Below are positions 20,671 to 30,654 of a stretch of 60,902 nt of DNA, piece by piece. The notes beneath the pieces were generated by a model. That model was not told the DNA's origin. It ran no database searches and saw nothing but the letters and a program-made list of their open reading frames with translations. The position numbers and the translations under genes are program-made. The stretch's first letter is position 1; each line of letters begins with the position of its first letter. This stretch comes from an uncultured Clostridium sp. (lineage in GTDB: Bacteria; Bacillota; Clostridia; TANB77; CAG-508), in assembly GCA_946409935.1 (NCBI GenBank), contig CAMJYG010000004.1, positions 1-60,902 of the forward strand, read 5' to 3'.

Positions 20671-20724
20671 TATAGTTAATTACGTTAAGCAGGACAACGG
20701 AATTTTAAGTTACAGAACTGTAAC
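20671..20724. repeat. Family A element, solo half
   Basis: Reverse complement reads GTTACAGTTCTGTAAC then AATTCCGTTGTCCTGCTTAA, close to the copy at 16032. It begins 13 nt beyond the adhesin stop codon. Confidence 0.75.
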
Positions 20725-20736
20725 TTTTAAAATTAT

Positions 20737-22098
20737 TTACATACCAGTAACAGGCAATTTTTTAACTTCTATAACTTCATGTACTTCTTTTTCATTAATT
20801 TCTTCTGTTGGTTTAACTTCTTCTATTTTATATACTTTTTTAGATTCTACTTCCTTGCTTCTTTCTGATGTTTTTACTTCAATATTAGGTACATCCTCTT
20901 TATTGTTATAAACCTTTACTGTAAGTTGCTCCTGCAAAGAAACTTCTGCATCAATTAGTTCATCATATTTTTCATATCCATTTATTGTATTTGTTTCTCT
21001 TATATAATATTTTCCTGGTACTAAATTATTTATTACTACTCTTCCTTCTTTATTTGTTTTTAAATTTGCATATACAACATTTTTATTTTCATCTAATAAT
21101 TCAAATTCCACATTTTCTAATGGCTCATCTGTATTTTTATCTTGTTTTGTTATTATTATCTTAGTTTCATTTTTAGCATAATAATCATTTGTTTCTCCTA
21201 TTGAATCCTCATATATTTCTCCCACTAGTGCATAATCTTGATAATCATTATTAGGGGCTGTTCCATATAATACTGGTTTTGTAGCCATTTGAGTTTTTAT
21301 TTTTATATTTATATTTCCTGATTCAGTAATATTTTTTATTGGTATTAATATTTTAAACTTTTCATTTGGTACAAATTCTTCTTTTTCTTCATTTTGTAAA
21401 TTTGTTAATTTTATACCTCCTATATCAACCCTATTTTGATTATTTATTTCTACTTTATAATTTTTTACTTCTGCTTGTGGTGAAATTGAAAACTCTTTAG
21501 ATAAATATTTTTTGTCTATTGTATCTTGCTTCCATTCATCTCCATTTGTTATTATTTTTATATTATTTGATACTTTTGTTTCTAATGAATTTTTGCTATT
21601 TTCTATTATTTTTTTCATTGCATTTAATGTTCTTTCTCCTGCTTCTCCTATAGGCTCATAATCGCTTGGATCATTTCCATGAATGTAACAATATATTGCT
21701 TGTTTTGTAGCTGTAAAAGCTTCTTGTTTATTTTCTACACCTAGTTCTTGTATAGTTTTATATGGATATCCATTTACTATCATTCTCCAAAGTCCAACAT
21801 CAGTAATCATTTCATTTACTGAAACTGTATATGGTTCTGTTGTACCAACTCCTAATTTTGTCTTATCCATACAATAAGCAGGATATTCGTTTCCTTCATG
21901 TTGATATTGAACATAGCTTACTTGAACAATGAATCCTTTATATTTTAGTAAATCTCCACAATCGCCTATTGAATATATTTCTGCTGAATTTACTGTTGTT
22001 GCATAAACTGAATTTATAAAACTTAAACTTGATATTATTATTGCTAATAATGCAATAATTACTTTATATATTTTGAACTTGTTACTATTTTTAATCAA
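20737..22098 (-). CDS. Surface protein with thioester domain and Cna-B/SpaA domain
   Basis: 453 aa. Signal peptide (IALLAIIISSLSFINSVYA). The thioester domain has Cys in YPAYCMDKT and Gln in ATKQAIYCYI, the pair expected to form an internal Cys-Gln thioester that can bond covalently to host surfaces. A SpaA/Cna-B fold follows (ITKQDKNTDEPLENVEFEL ... LVPGKYYIRET) and then a Glu/Val/Lys stalk. It ends LPVTGM, a sortase motif, but the stop comes at once, so the usual hydrophobic segment and basic tail are missing. Start TTG 22098 after AAAGGAG. Confidence 0.85.
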   Translation of the reverse strand: MIKNSNKFKIYKVIIALLAIIISSLSFINSVYATTVNSAEIYSIGDCGDLLKYKGFIVQVSYVQYQHEGNEYPAYCMDKTKLGVGTTEPYTVSVNEMITDVGLWRMIVNGYPYKTIQELGVENKQEAFTATKQAIYCYIHGNDPSDYEPIGEAGERTLNAMKKIIENSKNSLETKVSNNIKIITNGDEWKQDTIDKKYLSKEFSISPQAEVKNYKVEINNQNRVDIGGIKLTNLQNEEKEEFVPNEKFKILIPIKNITESGNINIKIKTQMATKPVLYGTAPNNDYQDYALVGEIYEDSIGETNDYYAKNETKIIITKQDKNTDEPLENVEFELLDENKNVVYANLKTNKEGRVVINNLVPGKYYIRETNTINGYEKYDELIDAEVSLQEQLTVKVYNNKEDVPNIEVKTSERSKEVESKKVYKIEEVKPTEEINEKEVHEVIEVKKLPVTGM

Positions 22099-22139
22099 AT
22101 TATCTATCTCCTTTATATATTTTTTATTTTTTGGCTTCT

Positions 22140-22192
22140 GTTACTAATTAGCCATAAAATTCCATTATACTGCTTAGCCGTGATTAGTTATA
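22140..22192. repeat. Family A element, solo half
   Basis: GTTACTAATTAGCC ... ATTATACTGCTTAGCCGTGATTAGTTATAA matches the right arm of the 23028-23239 copy. It lies between adhesin and sortase genes. Confidence 0.75.
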
Positions 22193-22207
22193 AATGTCTA
22201 ACTAGTA

Positions 22208-22846
22208 TCAAACTTCTTCAATTGCTTGAACACATCTTCTGTATGTTGGCTCATTTTCTACACATGTTACTAATGTAATAATATTATCTTGTGTTTGTTC
22301 AAAAATAGACCAATCTGTATCTTCTATAATAGAATTTCTTATTACTCTATATTTTTTATTTTGTCCATTGTAATAATAAAAAATTTCATCCTCCTTTTTT
22401 AATTTTTTTAAATTTTCAAAATAATTATTTTTATATCCTCTATTATGGGCTGCTAACCCAACATTTCCATCAAATTTTGAAGTTTCTTCGAAATGTCCTA
22501 TATATTCATCCATAATTTCTTTAGTTGTACCTTCATTTATCTTTGCCTTTAAATTAATACTTGGAATTTCAAGGTACCACAAAAAATCTTCTGACTGTAT
22601 TTCCACATTATTTTCTTCTTTTGAAACTTGAGTACTTGAATCTAAATGCTCATTTTCTTCCGTATATTTTAAATTTTCTTCTTGTTTTTCTAAATTCGAC
22701 TCTAATTTTTGCTCTATTTGTTTTTCTATTTTTGGGGCTTCACTTATAGAATTAATATTTGAATTTAAAAAAGTACCGAAACTAAATATTATTATTGAAA
22801 TAAATAAACTTATAGCATTTATATACAAAGTTGTATATCTAAACAT
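22208..22846 (-). CDS. Sortase
   Basis: 212 aa transpeptidase that links LPXTG proteins to the wall or to one another. N-terminal membrane anchor (AISLFISIIIFSFGTFL), Glu-rich linker, then catalytic His in GLAAHNRGY, Cys in ITLVTCVEN and Arg in TYRRCVQA. The upstream position (first in the minus-strand order) makes the LPVTGM adhesin its obvious substrate. Family A palindromes on both sides may separate the transcripts. AAAGGA site before the ATG. Confidence 0.9.
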   Translation of the reverse strand: MFRYTTLYINAISLFISIIIFSFGTFLNSNINSISEAPKIEKQIEQKLESNLEKQEENLKYTEENEHLDSSTQVSKEENNVEIQSEDFLWYLEIPSINLKAKINEGTTKEIMDEYIGHFEETSKFDGNVGLAAHNRGYKNNYFENLKKLKKEDEIFYYYNGQNKKYRVIRNSIIEDTDWSIFEQTQDNIITLVTCVENEPTYRRCVQAIEEV

Positions 22847-23027
22847 ATAATCCTTTATATCTACCTCCTTGAATTCATAATTCTTTTGGAAATTTTTGAT
22901 AATAATTTTTTCGAAAAAATTTAATTGAAATAATTAATTAAAAGATTTAAAGTTAACTTCTTTACTAAAATAATAATACATTTTTATTAATTTGTAAAGC
23001 TTTTTTCATCGCAAATTTCGACATTAA

Positions 23028-23239
23028 GTTACAGTTCGTTACTGGTCAGCCATGAATACTTAGAAGTCCGCGCAAGTGATTAGTTATAAAAATTTTGTAA
23101 TGGCTCGGGGGGGCCGTTCAATGATTTCCAAAAGTTTGAAAAACTTTTGATGAAATCATTAGAATGGGGAGAATGGAAAAATTTTTTATAACTAATCACG
23201 GTTAAGCAGGACAAGAAAACTTTAAGGCTGACTAGTAAC
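23028..23239. repeat. Family A palindromic element, longest copy
   Basis: Arms GTTACTGGTCAGCC... and the reverse complement of ...GGCTGACTAGTAAC, each passing through GTGATTAGTTATAAAAA. The centre has its own hairpin (AATGATTTC 23120-23128 with GAAATCATT 23152-23160) and a run of seven G at 23107-23113. No coding capacity. Confidence 0.85.
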
Positions 23240-23301
23240 CGGTAGCCTAGATTATTCGAAAAATATTTTATATATTAATAATGTTGCTTGCCAAATCAGT
23301 A

Positions 23302-24801
23302 TTATAAATTCAAATTCAATTCAATATAAAATTCTACTCCATTTTCTTTATTTATTACACCATAGCTATTACCATAATTATTCATAATAGCCTTTACAAA
23401 TGAAAGACCAATACCTGTTCCTCCATCTTCTCTATTTCTTGCTTCATCAACTTTATAAAATCTATTCCATATTCTTGTAATATGTTCTTCTGAAATATTA
23501 TCTCCTGTATTAAAAACCATTATTCTAACTCTATTTTTTTCTATATCTACAACATTTTCAATCTGTATATATTTCTGCTTATTTACTTCTTTTATATGCT
23601 TTATAGCATTTGTTACATAATTTGAAATTACCTGTTCTATATAAAAATCATCTGCAAATACGTTTATTTCTTCGGGTGTAATAAATCTAATTTCTATATT
23701 TTCTTCATCTAAAATCACTTTAGATTTTCGTATTACTTCTTTTTCTAATTCAACAATATTAAAAATTGTATCATTAAATTCTCTTTTTCCGTATTCAAGT
23801 TTCATTAACTCCAACAATTGCTTTACAAGTCTATCCATTTTATTAGTTTCATCTAAAATTACTTCTGCATAAAATTTTCTACTTTCTTCATCTGAATTTA
23901 CATTTTCAAGTAATCCCTCACTATATCCTTGAATTAAAGCTATTGGTGTCTTTAATTCATGAGATACATCTGAAATAAAACTTTTTCTCATGTCATCCAA
24001 TTTAGATTTTTCTTCTATGTCTTTTTCTAACTCTATATTTGTATCTCGCAATTGTTTTATCGTTTTCTCTAGTTTGTCTGACATTACATTTATACTTTTT
24101 CCAAGATTATTTATTTCATCATCTACATCAGATATTCTATATTTGTGACTAAAATCTAATTTTGCCATTTTTGTAGCTATATCGTTTAGTTCTAAAATTG
24201 GTTCTGTAAATTTTCTTGATACATAAGAAACTATTACAGCTGCAATTAAAATTGTAAAACCGGCAATTAGATATAAGAAATTGTTAGATATTTTTACACT
24301 TTCTTCTATAGATGTTATTGAAATTCTAATATATAATAAATAACCATTATCCAAAGTTGCAGATAATAAAACATACGTAACACCATTATGATTATCTTTC
24401 ATTTTTTTTATTGTATAATTATCACTTTTTTCTATTTCTTGCCCATTTCCATTGTTAAATCTTGCGGTTAACTCATTCATTTGTCCGAAGGTGGAAAAAA
24501 AATCTTTATTTGATGTATATATATTAACATTTTGATTATTTTTTATGACAATATCAAAATTATTTTTTATAGCTATTCTTTCTAATTGTGCTTCCATATT
24601 AATATCATCATCATTTATGTAATAGTTATTTACCATTTTATAAACTGACTTTAAAGCTTTGGTTTTACTATATAAATAAAACTGTCCAAATACAAAATTA
24701 TTAACTAGTACTAAAAAAACAATTATAAGTAAAATAACCATAGATAATGTAACAAAAAGCTTAATTCTTACTGACTTTATTAATTTTTTTAATTTATCCA
24801 T
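23302..24801 (-). CDS. Sensor histidine kinase
   Basis: 499 aa. Two membrane segments (about 13-33 and 175-195) flank an extracellular sensor region. Then come a HAMP domain (FTEPILELNDIATKMAKLDF), a coiled-coil, the phospho-acceptor His in FISDVSHELKTPIAL, and the ATPase boxes (NYVTNAIKHI, GTGIGLSF). It pairs with the response regulator just upstream. The signal is unknown. The start has GAGAAAGGAATG. Confidence 0.95.
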   Translation of the reverse strand: MDKLKKLIKSVRIKLFVTLSMVILLIIVFLVLVNNFVFGQFYLYSKTKALKSVYKMVNNYYINDDDINMEAQLERIAIKNNFDIVIKNNQNVNIYTSNKDFFSTFGQMNELTARFNNGNGQEIEKSDNYTIKKMKDNHNGVTYVLLSATLDNGYLLYIRISITSIEESVKISNNFLYLIAGFTILIAAVIVSYVSRKFTEPILELNDIATKMAKLDFSHKYRISDVDDEINNLGKSINVMSDKLEKTIKQLRDTNIELEKDIEEKSKLDDMRKSFISDVSHELKTPIALIQGYSEGLLENVNSDEESRKFYAEVILDETNKMDRLVKQLLELMKLEYGKREFNDTIFNIVELEKEVIRKSKVILDEENIEIRFITPEEINVFADDFYIEQVISNYVTNAIKHIKEVNKQKYIQIENVVDIEKNRVRIMVFNTGDNISEEHITRIWNRFYKVDEARNREDGGTGIGLSFVKAIMNNYGNSYGVINKENGVEFYIELNLNL

Positions 24802-24826
24802 TTTACATTCCTTTCTCTCTTCGCTA

Positions 24827-24867
24827 GAACAAATCGGAAAGCCAATAAACTTGTAGTATGTTATTTT
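24827..24867. repeat. Family B repeat, half copy
   Basis: GAACAAATCGGAAAGC plus AATAAACTTGTAGTATG are shared with 4965. It lies between the regulator and kinase genes, and its last bases form the regulator's stop codon (24863-24861). Confidence 0.7.
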
Positions 24868-25535
24868 AATTCAAATTTATACCCAACGCCTCTAATAGTT
24901 TTTATATATTTTCCTTTTTTACCTAATTTATGTCTTATTTTTTTTATGTGACTATCTATAGTTCTTGAATCCCCATAATAATCGTAGTTCCATACATTGT
25001 TCAATATTTTATCACGAGATAAAGCTATATTTTGGTTTTCTATTAAATATGTTAGTAATTCATATTCTCTTAAACTTAACTCTACCGTCTTTCCATCTAT
25101 TTTTACAGTTCTACCATCTTTGTCAATTTCTATTCCACCATAATCTTTCAATTGATTTTCATCAGGCTCTGCTCTTTTTAATATAGCCTCAACTCTTGCA
25201 ACTAAAATCTTTGGGCTAAACGGTTTAGAAATATATTCGTCAACACCTAACTCAAATCCAAACAACTCATCTTGTTCTTCTCCTCTTGCTGTTAACATAA
25301 CAATAGGAACTTTTGATTCTTGACGAATTTGTCTTAAAACAGACCACCCATCTAATTTTGGCATCATTACATCTAACAATATTAAACTTATTTTAGAAGA
25401 ATTTTGCCTAAAAATTTCTAATGCCTTTTCTCCATCTTCCGCTTCTAAAATAGAATATCCTTTTGCAACTAAAAAATCTTTTATTAATTTTCTCATTCTT
25501 GATTCATCATCTACAACTAGAATATTATTAATCAT
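24861..25535 (-). CDS. OmpR/PhoB-type response regulator
   Basis: 224 aa. The receiver domain has acidic pocket DDES, phospho-acceptor Asp in LILLDVMMPKLDG and the switch Lys in ISKPFSP. The winged-helix domain has LSLREYELLTYL, SRDKILNNVWNYDY and RTIDSHIKKIRHKLG. The first gene of a two-component operon with the kinase. Start after AAAGGAATGG. Confidence 0.96.
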   Translation of the reverse strand: MINNILVVDDESRMRKLIKDFLVAKGYSILEAEDGEKALEIFRQNSSKISLILLDVMMPKLDGWSVLRQIRQESKVPIVMLTARGEEQDELFGFELGVDEYISKPFSPKILVARVEAILKRAEPDENQLKDYGGIEIDKDGRTVKIDGKTVELSLREYELLTYLIENQNIALSRDKILNNVWNYDYYGDSRTIDSHIKKIRHKLGKKGKYIKTIRGVGYKFELK

Positions 25536-25635
25536 TTTTATACCATTCCTTTACAATTTTAATACAATAACAATTATCTATATTATACAAATAAAATATG
25601 AATATTCTGTGAAAATAAGATTAATATTCATCAAG

Positions 25636-25666
25636 AAAGTAACCCTTTCCTATTGTATAAAAAAGA
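25636..25666. repeat. Family C repeat copy
   Basis: AAAGTAACCCTTTCCTATTG followed by TATAAAAAAGAG, also found at 13429 and in part at 961. It lies downstream of rpoD. Confidence 0.6.
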
Positions 25667-25683
25667 GCATTATTAAATGCCCC

Positions 25684-26964
25684 TTATCCCATATAATCCT
25701 TTAATTTTTTGCTTCTACTTGGATGTCTTAATTTTCTTAAAGCCTTTGCTTCTATTTGTCTTATTCTCTCACGAGTTACTTCAAATTCGCGACCAACTTC
25801 CTCTAACGTTCTTGCTTTTCCATCTTCTAATCCAAATCTTAATTTTAGCACTTTTGCTTCTCTTGGAGTTAGTGTACTCATTACTTCTTCAAGTTGTTCC
25901 TTTAATAAAGTATATGCTGCTGAATCATGTGGTGCTGGACTATCATCATCTTGAATGAAATCACCCAAATGACTGTCATCTTCTTCTCCAATAGGTGTTT
26001 CTAATGATACTGGATCTTGAGCAATCTTTTGAATTTCCATTACTTTTTCAACAGGTATTTCCATTTCTTCTGCTATTTCTTCAGGCGTTGGCTCTCTTCC
26101 TAATTGTTGTAGCAAATGTCTTGAAGTTCTAATTAATTTATTTATTGTTTCAACCATGTGAACAGGAATTCTTATTGTTCTTGCTTGATCTGCAATTGCT
26201 CTTGTTATTGCTTGTCTAATCCACCATGTTGCATAAGTGCTAAATTTAAATCCTTTGGTATAATCAAATTTTTCTACTGCTTTAATTAATCCCATATTAC
26301 CTTCTTGTATTAAATCCAAAAATAGCATTCCTCTTCCTACATATTTTTTGGCAATACTAACTACTAATCTTAAGTTAGATTCTGCTAATTTTTGTTTTGC
26401 TTCTTCATCTCCTTGTAGAATTCTTTTAGCTAACTCTAACTCATCATCAAATGTTAGAAGTTGAATTCTTCCTATTTCTCTTAAATACATTCTTACTGGA
26501 TCATCTACACTTATCCCTTCATAATTTGTATCTAAAATTTCATCTAATTTTAAATCTTCGACTTCTTTTAAATCTTCTATATCAGGTTCTTCATCTAGAT
26601 CATCACTTAATAAATTTACTCCTAATTCTTCAAAAGCATCAAATACCTTATCTATTTGATCAGGATTAACATCATCTAACTCGCTTGCTAAATCTCCATA
26701 AGTTATGCTTCCTTTTTCTTTAGCTTTTTTTAAAATTTTGCTTACTTTCTCATCTTTAATTACATCTGTATTTATTTCTGATAATTTAGTTTCTAGTTTT
26801 TTCTCTGTATCAGATTCGCTTTTTTTATTTTCATCGTCTGCATTTAATTTTGAATCGTTATTTTTTACATCTTCTTTTATATTTTCATTATTATTTTTTT
26901 TACTTTTTTCTTTCTTTGCTTTAACTTTTTTTAATTCTTCTATTATATCTTGGCTTTCTTCCAT
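25684..26964 (-). CDS. rpoD: Primary sigma factor RpoD (SigA)
   Basis: About 426 aa. An acidic Lys/Asn-rich N-terminal extension, region 1.1 ([21 protein letters not shown]), region 1.2 ([11 protein letters not shown]), region 2 with [20 protein letters not shown] and the -10 recognition helix [13 protein letters not shown], region 3 ([11 protein letters not shown]) and region 4 with [20 protein letters not shown]. It directs housekeeping transcription. It follows dnaG closely, the usual macromolecular-synthesis operon. The ATG at 26964 is chosen for its GAAAGGA site. Confidence 0.97.
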   Translation of the reverse strand: MEESQDIIEELKKVKAKKEKSKKNNNENIKEDVKNNDSKLNADDENKKSESDTEKKLETKLSEINTDVIKDEKVSKILKKAKEKGSITYGDLASELDDVNPDQIDKVFDAFEELGVNLLSDDLDEEPDIEDLKEVEDLKLDEILDTNYEGISVDDPVRMYLREIGRIQLLTFDDELELAKRILQGDEEAKQKLAESNLRLVVSIAKKYVGRGMLFLDLIQEGNMGLIKAVEKFDYTKGFKFSTYATWWIRQAITRAIADQARTIRIPVHMVETINKLIRTSRHLLQQLGREPTPEEIAEEMEIPVEKVMEIQKIAQDPVSLETPIGEEDDSHLGDFIQDDDSPAPHDSAAYTLLKEQLEEVMSTLTPREAKVLKLRFGLEDGKARTLEEVGREFEVTRERIRQIEAKALRKLRHPSRSKKLKDYMG

Positions 26965-27027
26965 TTTTAACAACATTCCTTTCAAGTTACACAAAAATTT
27001 TACAACTTAGATTCAAACTTTATGCTT

Positions 27028-28809
27028 TTATTTAATTTTAATTAATCTAAGAATGATATCATTTAACTCTTTTTCTAACTTCTTTTTTTCCTCTATTTCT
27101 TGATTGTGCTCTAATAATTCTAAAATTTCAAATTTTCTATCATTTAAACTTTGTTTTTCATAACTCTGCATGATATCATCAATGGCTTTTTCGACATCTT
27201 CAATTTCATAATCATCTGCCATAATTTCTGTAATATGGTTTCTCTCATCTTCTTCTAAATTGTCTATAATGCTATTTATATTACTATTTCCTTTTTGAAA
27301 TTCTTCATACAATTTTCTTATAATTTCTTTATTAGTTTTGTCTTTAAAATCTTCTATATTTATATTTTGTCTTATTATTTCAAAAATATTAATGTTTTCC
27401 ATAAGTAATATAGCAATTACAGTATTTTCTCTTTTTTTTATTGCTTCTGGAATCTGAGTACTTTCCACTTTTTTATGAGAAATTACAGGTTTCGTTTTTT
27501 CTAATATTTTTTCAGATTTTCTTCCAGAATATGTAAGCTTATTAACTTCTCCATAAATTGCTTCTTTTGAAATATCATATTCTTTTGCAATCTTCTCTAT
27601 ATAAACTTCTCTTTCCATGGTGTTTTCTACTTTAGATATAAGCTTAGCGATTTCATTTAAAAATTTTATTTTATCATTTGTATTTTCTAAATTTAGATTC
27701 TGCTTTAAAACTTTTACTTTAAATTCTATAATTGAAAGTGCCTTTTCTATTAAATTATTAAATCTTGCATTTCCATATTTTACAATATATTCATCTGGGT
27801 CTTTAGCACCTTCCATTTGCAAAATTCTCAAATCACAGCCCATATTTTGTAATATATCTAAAGCTCTTATTTTAGCTGTTAGTCCTGCTTCATCTGAATC
27901 AAAACTTAATATTATTTGTTCAGAACTTTTTCTTAGTAACCATCCTTGCTGCTGTGTTAATGCTGTTCCTAAAGGAGCAACTACATTTGTTATTCCTCTT
28001 TGATGAAGAGATATAACATCCATATATCCTTCTACTATTAATACTTTCTTTAAGTCACCCTTTTTGGCTACATTAAGTCCAAATAGATTTCTTCCTTTAC
28101 TATACACAATATTTTCTGGAGAGTTAATATATTTTGGTTTTGAATCATCTAAAACTCTTCCACCAAAAGCTATTACTCTTCCTCTTACATCACATATAGG
28201 AAACATTACTCTATCTCTGTATCTATCTATATATTGTCCTTTTTCATTTTTATTTACTAAACCAGATTCTAAAATTTCTTTTTCTTCAAATCCTTGTTTT
28301 TTTAACTCTTTATATAATTCGTTAAATTTACCTGAAAAACCTATTTTAAATGCTTTTAATGTTTCATTACTTAATTTTCTTTTTTTTATATATTCCTGCG
28401 CTATTTTTGACTCTGGCTTATATAGATTTTGATGATAATATTCTGCCGCAAATTCATTTACTTTATATACCTTTGCTTTTAGTAATTCTCTTGCAGAATC
28501 TCCACTATTCTCTAAGGTTGGTAATTGTATGTTAGCCCTTTCTGCTAACATTTGTACTGCTTCTACAAAATTTATCCCTTCTATTTTGGTTAAAAAAGTA
28601 AAAACATTTCCTCCTGCTCCGCAACCAAAACAATGAAATATTTGCTTATCTGGTGAAACTGAAAATGATGGTGATTTTTCATTGTGAAAAGGACATAATC
28701 CAAAGTAGTTTCTACCACTTCTCTTTAGACGAACATATTGTGATATTATATCTACAATGTCGTTTGTTTGCCTTACTTCGTCAATTATTTCATCACTATA
28801 TCTTATCAT
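27028..28809 (-). CDS. dnaG: DNA primase
   Basis: 593 aa. The N-terminal zinc ribbon has CPFHNEKSPSF with CFGCGAGG. The TOPRIM core has VEGYMD and the DSDEAGLTA acidic pair. A C-terminal helicase-binding region with helical segments follows. It makes RNA primers at the fork with DnaB. Upstream of rpoD on the same strand with a 63-bp gap. GGAAGAGAGG site before the ATG. Confidence 0.97.
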   Translation of the reverse strand: MIRYSDEIIDEVRQTNDIVDIISQYVRLKRSGRNYFGLCPFHNEKSPSFSVSPDKQIFHCFGCGAGGNVFTFLTKIEGINFVEAVQMLAERANIQLPTLENSGDSARELLKAKVYKVNEFAAEYYHQNLYKPESKIAQEYIKKRKLSNETLKAFKIGFSGKFNELYKELKKQGFEEKEILESGLVNKNEKGQYIDRYRDRVMFPICDVRGRVIAFGGRVLDDSKPKYINSPENIVYSKGRNLFGLNVAKKGDLKKVLIVEGYMDVISLHQRGITNVVAPLGTALTQQQGWLLRKSSEQIILSFDSDEAGLTAKIRALDILQNMGCDLRILQMEGAKDPDEYIVKYGNARFNNLIEKALSIIEFKVKVLKQNLNLENTNDKIKFLNEIAKLISKVENTMEREVYIEKIAKEYDISKEAIYGEVNKLTYSGRKSEKILEKTKPVISHKKVESTQIPEAIKKRENTVIAILLMENINIFEIIRQNINIEDFKDKTNKEIIRKLYEEFQKGNSNINSIIDNLEEDERNHITEIMADDYEIEDVEKAIDDIMQSYEKQSLNDRKFEILELLEHNQEIEEKKKLEKELNDIILRLIKIK

Positions 28810-28939
28810 CTTTTCCTCTCTTCCAAAATATTTCTTTTTAATCTACATAATAATATTATTCGACGTATTTTACATAAATCCTTCTTAATCTTTCAAAAAA
28901 ATAAATCAATGACAAAAAAATTATTAATTAAATTCTTCC

Positions 28940-29090
28940 CTATTTATAAAATTAAAAATTCCACGTACTTTAGTACGAGGAACGTGTTCTATAATTTCTA
29001 TCTCTTGTTTTAATAAGTCTAAGTATTGTTCATAACTTGAATTAAATCTGTATTTATAATGTCTTGCTCTAATCAAAATCAAGTATTACG
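28940..29090 (-). pseudogene. Mosaic debris of UDG-like and NTPase genes
   Basis: Bases near 28990-29030 resemble part of the uracil-DNA-glycosylase-like gene (about 47525-47570). Bases near 29032-29075 resemble part of the inosine/xanthosine triphosphatase gene (about 48138-48182). Neither gene is complete, so this looks like remains of a copied and deleted accessory cassette. Confidence 0.6.
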
Positions 29091-29146
29091 TCTCTTCTTT
29101 TATTATAAATCTAACATCCACTTTTTCTCTATAATCTTTTTTATCA

Positions 29147-29570
29147 TCAAAACAATGAAATTTGCTCATCATTTGTGCTTTTCTTTTTATACGCTCTTAT
29201 AATATCATTCATTTTATATAATATCCCATACTTATCACATTCATCTGTAAATACTTTATATAACTGCTTATAATTAGGAACTAAACAATTATACCTCTCT
29301 CCATAATTTTTAATGTATTTTTCTTTTAATCCTGGAAATTTTTCATCTAATTTATCAAAATAATAAGCTCTCTGATTTTCCCTCAGTGTCATTCCCATAT
29401 AAGTATGAATAAATTTGGCTCCATACTCACTTGCAAGTTTTACTAATTTTTTTATATCTTCCTCTTTATCAGTAATAAATGGTAAAACTGGTTCTCTCAA
29501 ATACTTTTTCATAAAAGTTTACAACTTCATCAAATTTATCTGTTTCAATATAAGTGCTATATAGCTCCAT
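29147..29570 (-). pseudogene. VOC / radical SAM hybrid remnant
   Basis: The first 23 codons (MELYSTYIETDKFDEVV) match the start of the VOC gene at 56580. They are joined out of frame to the last 115 or so residues of the radical SAM protein (PFITDKEEDIKKLVKLASEYG to the end), matching 55249-55600. The two parents are adjacent at 55.2-56.6 kb in the same order, so one internal deletion of such a pair would produce this scar. Confidence 0.8.
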
Positions 29571-29616
29571 ATTTTTTCACCTTCTACTTATAATTTATAA
29601 TATAATTATTCATTTA

Positions 29617-30210
29617 CTAATTTATCTTTCTTCCTAATATCTTATTTAACTCATTTTCTGCTTTTTTTATAAAATAATTATCTTTCTCTATTGGGATATT
29701 TATTTTGGATATTATATTTTTTATCTTTTCAATTGTATCCCATTCTGTATTAGATTCAGTTTCTATCTCTATTAAAATATCACTATTTTCTATATATTTT
29801 AAAGCTAATTCAAATTTATTTTTATAATAAATCACATCATTTTCTTTTATATTCATAATCTCATAATACCCTAGTGCTTTAAATAATTTTTTTGCATCTT
29901 CAATATTCAAAACATCGCAATTAATTGCTTTTTGACTAATAATATCTCCATTGTCAGCTATATCTTTAATCTTAAAAGTTATTTTTTGAACTATATCTCC
30001 ATTATCTACAATATATCTAATAATAATTGATTTGGATAATATTTCTCTAGTAGACATATTCTTGATATCTAATTTTTTTGGAATAAAATAGTAATCATCT
30101 AGTGAAAACTTTCGTCCTTCTTTAAATCCATTTTTAATTAAACAATTCAATAGTTCATCTTGTGAACAAGTAACTTTAATAGTTACTTCATTTTCATCTT
30201 TAATTGCCAT
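29617..30210 (-). CDS. CYTH-domain protein
   Basis: 197 aa triphosphate tunnel fold. N-terminal EVTIKVTCSQDEL stands in place of the usual ExExK strand. Further strands carry IIIRYIVDNGD, KITFKIKDIAD and DILIEIETESN. Relatives hydrolyse thiamine triphosphate or inorganic triphosphate or make cAMP. The exact ExExK is altered (ENEVTIKV), so the activity is uncertain. AAAAGGAGG before the start. Single gene between decayed cassettes. Confidence 0.7.
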   Translation of the reverse strand: MAIKDENEVTIKVTCSQDELLNCLIKNGFKEGRKFSLDDYYFIPKKLDIKNMSTREILSKSIIIRYIVDNGDIVQKITFKIKDIADNGDIISQKAINCDVLNIEDAKKLFKALGYYEIMNIKENDVIYYKNKFELALKYIENSDILIEIETESNTEWDTIEKIKNIISKINIPIEKDNYFIKKAENELNKILGRKIN

Positions 30211-30261
30211 TTTTAAACCTCCTTTTAACCTCTAATTCTTATTGATTACATTTTTTACTAT

Positions 30262-30456
30262 TCATAAAAATAGTTTTATTCCTGATAAAATATCAAGATC
30301 TGTTTTTGGATCATAAATTCTCTGTTTACTAATTACTCTTATTTGATTTATTATAGCTACACTTTCAAATTTCATTTTTTGCACTTTTTTATTTATTTTT
30401 TCTGCTAATTCTAATTTTTTATAAGCTTCTGCTATATTATTGTTTAATCTATTTTC
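30262..30456 (-). pseudogene. PemK/MazF-like C-terminal remnant
   Basis: The open frame ends with SVAIINQIRVISKQRIYD then PKTDLDILSGIK, the C-terminal strand-helix of MazF/PemK-type endoribonuclease toxins found in Firmicutes. It has no start or N-terminal half. The rest of 30211-30654 shows nothing. Confidence 0.5.
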
Positions 30457-30654
30457 TTTTTATGTTTTTTTGACAAATTGTCCAAATTTTGATGTTTTAA
30501 TTATATCATATCAACCATATAATAACAATAATTTGGTGGAATTCCCCTGGGATTTTCTAGTTTAAAACAAATTATATTTTCAAGTAATCTACTTTTTGTC
30601 TTCACTTAAATGTTCTTTTCTAACAAATACATATTCTCCATCTCTTTACTTTTA

